From Paenisporosarcina cavernae (GTDB lineage Bacteria; Bacillota; Bacilli; Bacillales_A; Planococcaceae): a DNA stretch of 64,000 bases. Of this stretch, positions 54,062 to 63,378 are shown one piece after another; position 1 is the first letter of the stretch, and the number at the start of each line of letters is the position of its first letter. The DNA is taken from assembly GCF_003595195.1 (NCBI RefSeq), contig NZ_CP032418.1, positions 570,501 to 634,500 on the forward strand. Reading direction: 5' to 3'. The translations under genes were made by a program, and so were the position numbers. The notes beneath the pieces are model-generated. The model had not been told where the DNA came from, did no database searches, and saw only the letters and a program-made list of their open reading frames with translations.

Positions 54062-56578
54062 ATGGCTTATCAACCAAAGTCGTACAAAAAGTTCGTTGCA
54101 ACTGCAGCGACAGCTACATTAGTAGCATCAGCAATCGCTCCAGTAGCGTCTGCAAACTCTAACACAGCAGCATTCACGGATGTTTCTGCAAACTACAAAG
54201 TGGCAGTAGACTACTTAGTAGAAAACAATATCTCACAAGGATATACAGAAACTCAATTTGGCGTTCAAATGGACATCAAACGTGGGGATGCAGCAATCAT
54301 CCTTGCAAAAGCTTTAGGAATCGTTGAAGACGAAAACGCTGCTCCATCTGGTTTCTCTGACGTTCCTACTCGTGGAGCTCTATTCATCAACACGTTAAAA
54401 GAAGCAGGTATCATTAATGGTAAAACTGCTACTAACTTTGGATTTAACGATCCAATCACTCGTGGTGAAGTTGCTTTAATTATGGCACGTGCTGCAGCTT
54501 ATAACTTAGAAGGTGATGTTTCTGAATTGAAATTCACTGACGTTGCTGATCGTTATAAAGAAGCAGTTGCTGGATTAGTAGAAGCTGGAATCACTCAAGG
54601 TAAATCAGCTACTCAATTCGGAACTAACGATCCAATCACTCGTGGAGAGTATGCAATCTTTGTTTACAAAGCGGAGACTATGACTCCAGCAACTCCTGAA
54701 GTTGTTTCAGTAAGTGCGATTAACGCAACTGAAGTAGTTGTAGACTTTAGCGTATTACTTGATAAAACTGATGCTGAAACTGTAGGAAACTACAAAATTG
54801 GTGCTGTATCTCCAACTTCAGCAACATTAAATAGCGACAAAAAATCCGTTACTTTGAAGTTTGCTAATGCAAGCGATGTTGAAGTAACTAATTCTGTATT
54901 TGTAGTAGAGCCAATTCAAACTGCTGCTGATGCTTCAGTTGAAACAGCTAAATATACACAAGTATTTTCTTTTGAAGATACAATTCGTCCAACTGTAACT
55001 GGAGTTTCATACCCAACTAATGCAACTGCTAAAGTTACATTATCAGAAGCTGTTGACGTTTTAGATGGAACAGAACTAGCAGATTACATCACTGTAACAG
55101 ATGCTAATGGAGCAGATATCACTGATACTACTCTTTATACTTTATCAGCTGACAAAAAATCTTTCACAGTAAATACTGCTGGTTTCACTAAAGGATTAGC
55201 ATACTCATTATCAATCGTGGGATTAAAAGATCTTGGTGGAAATTTAATTTCTCCTAACCCAGCTGTTGTTAATATTACAAAAACTGAAGTAGATTCAGTT
55301 CTTCCAACAGTAACAAGTGTTACTTCTTTGGATACTAACAAATTTAAAGTAGTATTCTCTGAAGCACTTGATACTACTGGAACTTACTTCACTTATGATG
55401 TAGACGCTTCTGGTACACCTGTAACAGTAAACAGTGCAAATGCTACTATGAATGACGCTGGAACAGAATTTATTGTTGACTTAGGTGCACCACTATCAGC
55501 TGGTCCACATGCTATTGCAATTGATTCTTATGAAGATCCTTCTGCTAACGCTGGTAATCCTTACAGCAAATTAGTAAACTTTGCTGCAGATACTACTAAT
55601 CCTACTGTAGCTTCAACTTCAGTAAAAACATTATCAGGTGTTCGTTATATAGCTGTAACTTTCACTGAGGAAGTAACATTAAATGCGCAAACAGTTAATT
55701 TCTCTTATGTACAAGATGGAGTTTACAAAACTGGTACAATTGCAGCTTCTTCTCTAGCAGCTGTTGATTTAGATGAAAATGGCGTTGATGAATCAGTACT
55801 TATCAATACAGAGGATTTCGATGGTTTAGGAAATGCACTTAAATCTGGAGTTTACTCAATTTCTTTACCTTCTGGTTTAGTTACTGATACATCTCAAAAC
55901 ACTAACGATAACGCTGCAACTACTGTAAAAGTTACTTTAGGTGACCTTACTTCTACAGATACTACTAAACCTGGTATCGCAGGAGTTGACGTTCAATCTA
56001 TCGATAACGATACAGTTGAAGTTACATTTAGCGAAGATGTTTCAAACGAAACTGCATTAAATCTAGCTAACTATACAGTTGAAGGAAAACAAGTATTCGA
56101 TTCTGCTGTATTCTATGGTGACAAAACGACAGTTCGTTTAACATTAAAAGCAGGTGCTATTAAGTTAAACGGTGACTATCAAGTTGTCATTAAAAACATT
56201 AAAGATACTGCTGGAAATCTTATGAATACTGTTACACGTATTGAGACTTTCACTGAAAACACAGCTCCTGCTTTATCTTCAGCTGTATTAACTGCTAACA
56301 ATGTTATTACTTTAAAATTCAATGAAGATATGAATGTTCTTAGCATTCAAGAAGCACTTGCTGAAGCTGATTTTGAAGTATTCGTTAATGGAGTAGCTGA
56401 AACTGGAGTTACTGAAGCATCAACTGATGCTAGAACATTTACATTAACTTTAGCTGATGCATTAAATGCTACAGAATATAACTCTACAATTACGCTTAAA
56501 CCAACTGTAGATTTCGATGTTGAAGATGCTAATGGTAATGCGCATCCAACATTCACTTCTGTAACTGTAACTAAATAA
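54062..56578 (+). CDS. Major S-layer protein candidate (SLH plus Ig-like domains)
   Basis: 838 residues from ATG 54062, with CAGGAGG upstream; the earlier in-frame ATG 54005 has no ribosome site. Signal peptide about 1-31 (ATLVASAIAPVASA). Three SLH domains about 33-205 (AFTDVSANYKVAVDYL, GFSDVPTRGALFINTL, KFTDVADRYKEAVAGL). Four to five Ig-like beta domains follow (TPEVVSVSAINATEVVVDFS; RPTVTGVSYPTNATAKVTLS; and so on). Almost no Cys, Met-poor, Thr/Val/Ala-rich, with codons like those of highly expressed genes (act, gct, gaa). Strong promoter and terminator, directly after the wall-polymer operon. Other SLH proteins could be the main lattice, but this is the best candidate here. Confidence 0.88.
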   Translation: MAYQPKSYKKFVATAATATLVASAIAPVASANSNTAAFTDVSANYKVAVDYLVENNISQGYTETQFGVQMDIKRGDAAIILAKALGIVEDENAAPSGFSDVPTRGALFINTLKEAGIINGKTATNFGFNDPITRGEVALIMARAAAYNLEGDVSELKFTDVADRYKEAVAGLVEAGITQGKSATQFGTNDPITRGEYAIFVYKAETMTPATPEVVSVSAINATEVVVDFSVLLDKTDAETVGNYKIGAVSPTSATLNSDKKSVTLKFANASDVEVTNSVFVVEPIQTAADASVETAKYTQVFSFEDTIRPTVTGVSYPTNATAKVTLSEAVDVLDGTELADYITVTDANGADITDTTLYTLSADKKSFTVNTAGFTKGLAYSLSIVGLKDLGGNLISPNPAVVNITKTEVDSVLPTVTSVTSLDTNKFKVVFSEALDTTGTYFTYDVDASGTPVTVNSANATMNDAGTEFIVDLGAPLSAGPHAIAIDSYEDPSANAGNPYSKLVNFAADTTNPTVASTSVKTLSGVRYIAVTFTEEVTLNAQTVNFSYVQDGVYKTGTIAASSLAAVDLDENGVDESVLINTEDFDGLGNALKSGVYSISLPSGLVTDTSQNTNDNAATTVKVTLGDLTSTDTTKPGIAGVDVQSIDNDTVEVTFSEDVSNETALNLANYTVEGKQVFDSAVFYGDKTTVRLTLKAGAIKLNGDYQVVIKNIKDTAGNLMNTVTRIETFTENTAPALSSAVLTANNVITLKFNEDMNVLSIQEALAEADFEVFVNGVAETGVTEASTDARTFTLTLADALNATEYNSTITLKPTVDFDVEDANGNAHPTFTSVTVTK

Positions 56579-56630
56579 TACCAACAAGAGGTATTCCTGG
56601 TTAATTTATACTATTTTGTAATAGTATTAA

Positions 56631-56662
56631 AATCCCTGTAGAAATTCTACAGGGATTTTTTT
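56631..56662 (+). terminator. Terminator after the S-layer gene
   Basis: Perfect stem aatccctgtagaa/ttctacagggatt with TTTTT. Confidence 0.92.
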
Positions 56663-56804
56663 ATACATAATATTCTTGTTTTAAGGTTTGTGATTATTTT
56701 GATTATTAGAAAATCATCTTTTATATAAAGTATTTATATAGTCGAACTATTATATTATCAATATGTAATTCTATTTTTTAGTGGAACATTAAGGAGGATA
56801 TTCT

Positions 56805-57298
56805 ATGTTTGAAAAATTCAGAAAGAAAAAACAAGATGTTTTTGAAGTATGTGATGAACAGATAAACCCAGATGAATCAAACTTGAAGAAATAGAATTAG
56901 TTACGAAGACTATTGAGGAACCAAGAATGCAAGAACATGAAAAATATTACTCAAATGAAGGATCTTGGAATAAAGTTCAAATATTCGCAAAAAAGGCAGG
57001 TTCCAATGTTATATATGCTGTACTAATACTTTATTTCACATTGCAGAAACCTGATATTCCTTTGAGAGCTAAAGCTACTATAGCAGGGGCATTAGGTTAT
57101 TTTATATTCCCTATTGATATAATTCCAGATGTCACTTTGGGAGTAGGTTTTGTTGATGATTTAGGTATGATAACTGCGGCATTGTTTCAAGTAGCTATGT
57201 ATATTGATGAAGACATAAAAAAACATGCAAAAGATAAGCTTAAAGATTGGTTTGGAGAAAATATAGATACATCTGAAATAGATGATAAATTGAAATAG
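56805..57298 (+). pseudogene. DUF1232 (YkvA-like) membrane protein, frameshifted
   Basis: ATG 56805 has a perfect AAGGAGG but its frame stops at 56892-56894 after 29 residues. A frame with one base less near 56880 continues ...LEEIELVTKTIEEP into the internal ATG 56927. From there, 123 residues give the DUF1232 core ALGYFIFPIDIIPDVTLGVGFVDDLGM. A GAGGA eight bases before 56927 could allow reinitiation, so a short product is possible. The DUF1232 family is widespread and of unknown function. The gene sits between the two S-layer sequences. Confidence 0.7.
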
Positions 57299-57368
57299 TT
57301 AATATATTGTATTTCGTTTTTCTAAACATTAAGGTATTCATCTACTAATCTAGAAAATGCTAAATTAA

Positions 57369-58997
57369 CAAATTGAAAAAATTGATGTTGAAGTAACAGA
57401 TGTTATATTTGTAGTTAATCCTGTCGCAACTGCTGAGGATACTTCGGTTAAAACTGAAAAGTTTACACAAGTTTTCACATATGAAGATACAACTCGTCCT
57501 GTTATCACTAGCACAACTTACTCAGATTATCAGCATTCTGTTATTCATTTTAGTGAGCCAATGGCTAACTTAGGGACTGTAACTGTTTCTAATAGTAATA
57601 TAGCTATTGGTTCATTATCAACAGATGGAAAATCAGTAGCTGTTGATTTATCAGCAGCACCTGAGGGTTCATATACTGTTACGATGGTTGGTGCTTATGA
57701 TAAGGGAAATAACCTAATCACTCCAAACCCTGTGACAGTTAACGTAGTTAAGTCTAAAACAGATACAGTTGCTCCTACAGTTACCGGTGTTACTACTTCT
57801 GGAACTTCAAATCTATCTGTGAAATTCTCTGAAGCACTTTCAGCGGTTCCTGTTGTAACAGTAACTGGTGGTGGAGCTGCAACGGTTACACAAGATTTGA
57901 CAGATCCTACTAAATATAACGTAACTTTAACCACTCCTGTAACTGGTGTACAAACAGTTTCAGTAACTGCTGGATATACAGATCCAAGTGGAAATGCTGG
58001 TTTAGCTTACTCTACATTAGCTCAATTTACAGCTGATACTACTGCACCTACGTATGTTAAACACTCAGTTCAAACAATTGCTGGCGTACAATACCTTGTT
58101 GTTAGAAATAACGAAGCTGTTGCTTCTACTGCAGGCGTTGTATCTGGAACTTACACAGACGCTAACTCAGTTACACAAAATGTTGCTAATCTTGGAGCTA
58201 CAAGCTTGTATGATGCTAATGGAGACGGTATTAATGAATCAGTTAGAGTTAATTTAACTGGTAATACTGCGGGTAACTACACAGTAACTCTTCCTGCTGG
58301 TTATGCTACAGATGCATCAACTAATGCAAGTGCTAGTAAATCAGTTAGTTTTGCTCTAGGTACAGTTGCTAATACAGCTAAACCTACAGTGAACAGTGTT
58401 ATTACTCAATTTACAATTGGAGATGTTAATAAGTTTACTGTCAACTTCAGTGATCTTGTAACAGCTGCTACTGCATTAAACGTTAATAACTACAAAGTTG
58501 AAGGGCAGTCAGTATTTAGCAGTGCTATTTTTGACGGTGACCAACAAACAGTTACATTAACTTTAAAAGATGGAGCTATTACAACTGATGGACTTAGAAA
58601 CTTCACAGTTAATAATGTTACAGGCGTTAATGTAGTAGTAATGGATGCTCATACAGAGCAAGTTATCTTTGATGAAAATGTAGAACCGACAATTACTTCT
58701 GCAACTTTAACTGCTGCTGATACAATTGCATTAAACTTCTCTGAATTAATGACTGCTGCTTCACTTACAGATAATGATAACTTCGAAGTTTATATCAATG
58801 GTTCAAAAGCAACAGTTACTACTGTAGCAGCTGGAGCAGACAATTCTAAGTACATTATTACATTGGATGCTACTACTGTTGTAAACAACTTAAGTGACAC
58901 AGTGACTGTTAACGTACTAAATACGAATGATGTTACTGATGCTGGTACACCTGCAAATACACTTAAAACTACAGGTTCAATCTCTGTAGCTAAATAA
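57369..58997 (+). pseudogene. 5'-truncated second S-layer cassette (silent)
   Basis: Open frame of 542 codons from just after a TAA (57366), with no start codon or ribosome site before ATG 57561. It begins with homology to residue 272 onward of the 54062 protein: DVEVTDVIFVVNPVATAEDTS against DVEVTNSVFVVEPIQTAADAS, then KFTQVF.YEDTTRP. The paralogy runs to the end (TALNVNNYKVEG against TALNLANYTVEG). Signal peptide and SLH domains are missing. Direct orientation, own terminator. Could serve as a donor for S-layer recombination, or be a dead duplicate. Confidence 0.85.
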
Positions 58998-59008
58998 TTT
59001 TATTTTTA

Positions 59009-59042
59009 AAACTCTGTGAGAAAATTCTCACAGAGTTTTTTT
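59009..59042 (+). terminator. Terminator after the silent S-layer cassette
   Basis: Perfect stem aaactctgtgag/ctcacagagttt with a seven-T run. Confidence 0.92.
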
Positions 59043-59249
59043 GTTTATATTAATTTTTACGGTTCTACATTAAATGTGAGATATGTCTATAATTTAAAGC
59101 ATGAAAAATTTTACAGGTGCTAGTGTTCAAAACAATTCAGATATTGTCTATAATTTGATTGGATTTTCGCTTATGAGGAGGTCTTTTCTCTTGTTGTTTC
59201 ACGATTTTCAAAACCTCTTATGTTACACTTTTTATAGGAGGTGTTTCGA

Positions 59250-60359
59250 ATGATCAAACAAGAGATAAAATCGATCTATTATTTGCGGTTGTCGGCGATG
59301 ATGATGGTAGTATTGATTCATACGACTGCGCAGTATCGACATTTGTTTGATGTAAACACGTTCCAATCTCGTTTTTATCATTTTATTAATAATATAACGC
59401 GTGTAGAGTCTGGTATTTTTATCATGCTTGTTGGAATTGTTTTCTTTTATAATTATCAAGATCGAAAGTTTGATATGCCGCCGTTACTTACTTATTGGAA
59501 AAAGCGTGTTGTATACATATTAATTCCATTTGTTGTTTGGTCGCTTGTTTATGAGATCCATGCAGTTTATTTACAAACGAGAGAATGGAATTCATCAGAT
59601 GTTTTAAATAGAATTGTTACCGGACAAAGTCATTATCAATTATATTTTATCTTTATTGTTGTACAATTTTATCTTGTGTTTCCTTTAGTTATGAGCATTG
59701 TAAAATGGTTACCTTCGGTCAAAAAATATTTAGCTCTTATCGGTATATTCATTGAATTTGTTTTTTTCTTGCTTGATTATACATTTCGTCTTATTGATAT
59801 TCCGTTCTTTTTAGAATCCTTTGGTTCGTTTTTAGTCGGAGGTTGGATAGGTCTTACAATTCAAGAACAGCAATTGAAGGTATCGAACAAAAAGATCAGT
59901 ATATGGGGAATTATTTTTGCTATCGCTGGAATAGCTACTGTCTTCATTCGGTACCAAAATATGTATATAGCGACTCTTAGTATTCCAATTGAATTGTACC
60001 GTCTTATTACGATGACATTTATTATAGGAGGAAGTTATTTCGTCTACTTGCTTTCCGAAAAACTTGTTTTGACTCTTTCTACCAATATGACCTCCATGAT
60101 TAAGTCTATTGCCTATTATTCTTTTGGTTTCTATTTACTCCATCCACTTGTTTTGTATTATGTCATGGAGTGGATACCAACTCGAGGCACTCCAGGATCA
60201 TTTCACTTAACGATTATGATTCAGTATATTTTCACGCTCTTATTATGCTATCTCATCATCTGGTCATTCCACCGATTTGTGCCTTTTGCAAGTTTTGTTT
60301 TTGGAAAACTTCCAAAAAACTCCTACCTACCTTGGCAAGCATATAAAAAAGTCAATTAA
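59250..60359 (+). CDS. Membrane acyltransferase (acyltransferase_3 family)
   Basis: 369 residues from ATG 59250; AGGAGG at 59235-59240 is nine bases upstream, whereas GTG 59241 touches it. Ten hydrophobic helices. The first has YYLRLSAMMMVVLIHTT with the conserved Arg and His of the OafA/IcaC group. These proteins O-acylate exported sugars (succinyl or acetyl). No SGNH domain is attached. Probably decorates the wall polymer or the GT2 glycan, by place; unproven. Confidence 0.87.
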   Translation: MIKQEIKSIYYLRLSAMMMVVLIHTTAQYRHLFDVNTFQSRFYHFINNITRVESGIFIMLVGIVFFYNYQDRKFDMPPLLTYWKKRVVYILIPFVVWSLVYEIHAVYLQTREWNSSDVLNRIVTGQSHYQLYFIFIVVQFYLVFPLVMSIVKWLPSVKKYLALIGIFIEFVFFLLDYTFRLIDIPFFLESFGSFLVGGWIGLTIQEQQLKVSNKKISIWGIIFAIAGIATVFIRYQNMYIATLSIPIELYRLITMTFIIGGSYFVYLLSEKLVLTLSTNMTSMIKSIAYYSFGFYLLHPLVLYYVMEWIPTRGTPGSFHLTIMIQYIFTLLLCYLIIWSFHRFVPFASFVFGKLPKNSYLPWQAYKKVN

Positions 60360-60366
60360 TTATTTC

Positions 60367-60405
60367 AAATGCTTTTCTAATCGTATGATTGGAAAAGCAT
60401 TTTTT
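60367..60405 (+). terminator. Terminator after the acyltransferase gene
   Basis: Stem aatgcttttctaatc/gattggaaaagcatt with TTTTT. Confidence 0.9.
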
Positions 60406-60512
60406 AAACTCATTCAAATGAACTAGCGAATATAAGGGGATTAGTCTATTCGCTTCATATTCAGACTATTCTTTTTTTATGTATACTATTAAGAAGAGAG
60501 GAGAATGGTGGA

Positions 60513-62105
60513 ATGTGTAGAAAAATATGGTATTCCGCATTAATTGTTTGTTTTTGTAAGATTTTATTTATTTCTCCGGTGAAAGCAGAAGAACAATTTG
60601 TTGTGGAAATTGAGAAAGGTATTTCTATTTTTGTTTCTCCAGATTCTACTTCGACAATTCTTACAGTCACTAGTCAAAAATCAAATTGGACTATTCTTCA
60701 CACATCGCCCAACTATTTTGAGGTGAGTAACGGTGAAATCCAAGGATACGTGAAGACGAAAGAATCTCATGTTTTGTTTCCGGAAACGGTTAAAAAGTTT
60801 GAAGTATATGCTGCTAGTGTTCCTTATTATATCTTAAAAAACGGCAAACTACTGGAGAAAGGGAATATATTTCCTGGAGTTGCTTGGAAACGGGATGGAC
60901 AAACGGATGAGTATCATATCATTCATGTTGGAAATCAACTTGTGTATGTTCCAATTGAAGGAACTATGCCTACTTCTTTAGAAGTGAACGCTTCCGCACC
61001 TCGGAAAGCTGTAATACCGACTACTCTTTTGGCAGAAAATCATTTACCTGTATTTAGTCCAGAAGGTGAACGTTTAGGTACATATCCTCGTAGTTACCCT
61101 GTAGCGATAAATGGAATCGATGGAGAATACGCGATCGTCAATTTTATCGGACGGGAAGCGAAGGTTCCATTTAACTTACTTTACTCCAAGGATTTATTCC
61201 AAGGAGCTCAAACTGTTTCGCATAGTGAAATGAGTTTTTACACACAAGTAATTCATGCGATGTATCCTGAGTTTACGGAGCTGAAACAAATTGGATTGTC
61301 TTTGGAAGGTCGCGCTATATATGCCTTAAAAATCGGAAAAGGGAAGAAAGAGGTATTGTTCGATGCAGCCCTTCATGCGCGTGAGCATATGACGACAAAT
61401 GTTCTATTAGAGATGATGGATTCGTATAGTATTCATTATCGAAATAATGCATCTTGGGCGGGTTACAAACCTAGAGAAGTATTGGATAAAGTGGCCATAT
61501 GGTTTGTTCCGATGATGAATCCTGATGGCGTTACGCTTGTTCAAGGCGGGATGAAGGCTGTTAAAAACGGTGAACTTGCTCGTAAGATTAATGGTGGAAG
61601 CACTAATTTTGCAAGATGGAAGTCGAACGTTCGAGGAGTTGATTTAAATAATAACTTTGACTCCGAGTGGAGCGCATTGAATGTGTCTGCCAAAAAACCT
61701 GCCTATCATTTATACAAAGGCCCTAAAGCATTTTCAGAACCAGAATCACAAGCGCTTCGAGATTTTATCAATAGTAGAGATTTCTTATCTAATATGTCCT
61801 ATCATACGTCTGGACAAGTGATTTACTGGTTTAATTGGCAAAAAGGTTCGGATTTAAACAGAGATGTTGGTTTAGCAGGGAAAGTATCTCGTTTAACAGG
61901 CTATCGTGTGTTGGATCCGATGTATTTAATCGGGTCTGGATCCTCTGCTGATTGGTTTATTCAAGAGAAAAAGCGACCAGCATTAACGATTGAAATATCT
62001 CCTTTTGTGGGAGATAGACCGGTTCCAACTTCGTATTGGCCAGCAATATGGAAACAGAATCATAAGGTAGGTATGTTTATCGCGACAGAGGCGGCATCAA
62101 GATAA
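60513..62105 (+). CDS. Secreted M14-family zinc carboxypeptidase with SH3-like N-terminal region
   Basis: 530 residues. A signal-like hydrophobic start (about 1-24, ends VKAEE) and an SH3-like region about 28-90 (FVSPDSTSTILTVTSQ). The M14 domain covers about 245-525: zinc ligands His288 and Glu291 in ALHAREHMTTN and His431 in SYHTSGQ, Arg/Asn substrate residues in VRGVDLNNNF, and catalytic Glu in LTIEISPF. M14 bacterial members trim peptidoglycan stem peptides (gamma-D-Glu-meso-DAP type) or proteins; which is unclear. 18 bp before an SLH gene, so one operon. Confidence 0.9.
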   Translation: MCRKIWYSALIVCFCKILFISPVKAEEQFVVEIEKGISIFVSPDSTSTILTVTSQKSNWTILHTSPNYFEVSNGEIQGYVKTKESHVLFPETVKKFEVYAASVPYYILKNGKLLEKGNIFPGVAWKRDGQTDEYHIIHVGNQLVYVPIEGTMPTSLEVNASAPRKAVIPTTLLAENHLPVFSPEGERLGTYPRSYPVAINGIDGEYAIVNFIGREAKVPFNLLYSKDLFQGAQTVSHSEMSFYTQVIHAMYPEFTELKQIGLSLEGRAIYALKIGKGKKEVLFDAALHAREHMTTNVLLEMMDSYSIHYRNNASWAGYKPREVLDKVAIWFVPMMNPDGVTLVQGGMKAVKNGELARKINGGSTNFARWKSNVRGVDLNNNFDSEWSALNVSAKKPAYHLYKGPKAFSEPESQALRDFINSRDFLSNMSYHTSGQVIYWFNWQKGSDLNRDVGLAGKVSRLTGYRVLDPMYLIGSGSSADWFIQEKKRPALTIEISPFVGDRPVPTSYWPAIWKQNHKVGMFIATEAASR

Positions 62106-62123
62106 AAAGAAAGGATGGATGGA

Positions 62124-63359
62124 ATGAAAAAATGGTTAGCAAGTTTAGCAATAGCGACGATGGTGACGACTAGTATTGGAACAGCAGAAGCAGCATCAGC
62201 TTCCGTTCGAGAATCTGTATTTAGTGATTTATCGATAAATAACAAGTTATATGAATCCGTTTATACGATGTATGTGCGTGAAGTAATGGAGTTTGAGGAA
62301 GGGCTCGCATTAAATGGTGGAGACAGAGTATATCCTTTGCAGGAAATTAGCAGAGCGCAAGCTGCACAGTTTTTATATAATTTATTGGGTCTTACATTAG
62401 AAGGAAAAACTGCTTTTACGGATGTGTCAGCGAATCATCCTAATTATGAAGCAATATCAACATTAGCATCAAACCATGTGGTGGATGGATATCCTGATGG
62501 ATCGTTCCATCCAAGTGAAAAATTAACACGTGCACAGATGTCGAAAATTATTGCAAATGCGTTCCAATTGAAAGAATCTACAGAGCCAATCCCATTTACA
62601 GATGTAAATGAACGATTCTTTCCATATGTCTCAGCTATTTACGCGAAAAACATCACTGATGGGAAAACGGCAACTCAGTATGGTTCGAATGAGTTCATCA
62701 CGAAACAAGAAATGGCAGCATTTATGGACAGAGGCTATAATTTCCGCAATGCCAGTGAATACAATGATAATGAAATAAAGATGAAAACCAACGAATTGAC
62801 TAGAAAAATCCGTATTCTAATGGTACAAGGATTCCTCGCAAGACATCCTAAACCACAACAGTTGTCGGATATTGAATCAGATTTAAAGTTACTGACGATT
62901 GAACCTGCCTACTCAATGATTGGCAATATCTATAAAGCTAGTTGTGTCGCTTGTGATGTTCCTTTTGTAATGAACGATATGAATTTTGAGCTAAAGTACA
63001 ATGTGCTTGCAAAGTCAGATACACGAATCGTGATTGAATCCGCTGTAGCGGAAAATCTTTTCGATCTAGGTGGAAATTATGAGTTAGAGATGACAAAGCA
63101 AAATGGTACCTGGAAATTAAAGAACTGGAAACTAAAGTCTTTTGACGAGGAACCACTTCAGTTGTCAGATGATGAAACGCAAGAGTATTTAATATCTAAA
63201 CTAAGCTCCATGTATGGAGGAATCGTCCGTTCATTAACTTACAACGGAAGAAGTGAAAATGGCTTATATGACAGATACCAATTCACTGTTAACGGAGAGA
63301 CATTTAGAATCTTTTACAAACCTTCTAGCGCCATGATTCAAGAAGATTTAGGCATTTAA
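62124..63359 (+). CDS. SLH protein with unknown C-terminal domain, tandem paralogue 1
   Basis: 411 residues from ATG 62124. Signal peptide about 1-24 (ends AEAAS). Three SLH-type domains about 30-215: SVFSDLSINNKLYESVYTM (divergent), AFTDVSANHPNYEAI, PFTDVNERFFPYVSAI. The C-terminal part (about 225-411) is not recognised; it looks alpha/beta, with FELKYNVLAKSDTRIVIES and NGTWKLKNWKLKSF, in the style of NTF2-like folds. Two Cys (ASCVACD) form a CxxC. Follows the M14 gene in an operon. Confidence 0.85.
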   Translation: MKKWLASLAIATMVTTSIGTAEAASASVRESVFSDLSINNKLYESVYTMYVREVMEFEEGLALNGGDRVYPLQEISRAQAAQFLYNLLGLTLEGKTAFTDVSANHPNYEAISTLASNHVVDGYPDGSFHPSEKLTRAQMSKIIANAFQLKESTEPIPFTDVNERFFPYVSAIYAKNITDGKTATQYGSNEFITKQEMAAFMDRGYNFRNASEYNDNEIKMKTNELTRKIRILMVQGFLARHPKPQQLSDIESDLKLLTIEPAYSMIGNIYKASCVACDVPFVMNDMNFELKYNVLAKSDTRIVIESAVAENLFDLGGNYELEMTKQNGTWKLKNWKLKSFDEEPLQLSDDETQEYLISKLSSMYGGIVRSLTYNGRSENGLYDRYQFTVNGETFRIFYKPSSAMIQEDLGI

Positions 63360-63378
63360 TAGGAAAGGAGTCATTCAA

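Noticed and set aside
57561-58997. Calling the second S-layer sequence an ordinary CDS from ATG 57561
   Set aside because: No ribosome site, no signal peptide, and homology to the S-layer protein already runs upstream of that ATG, so it is an internal Met.
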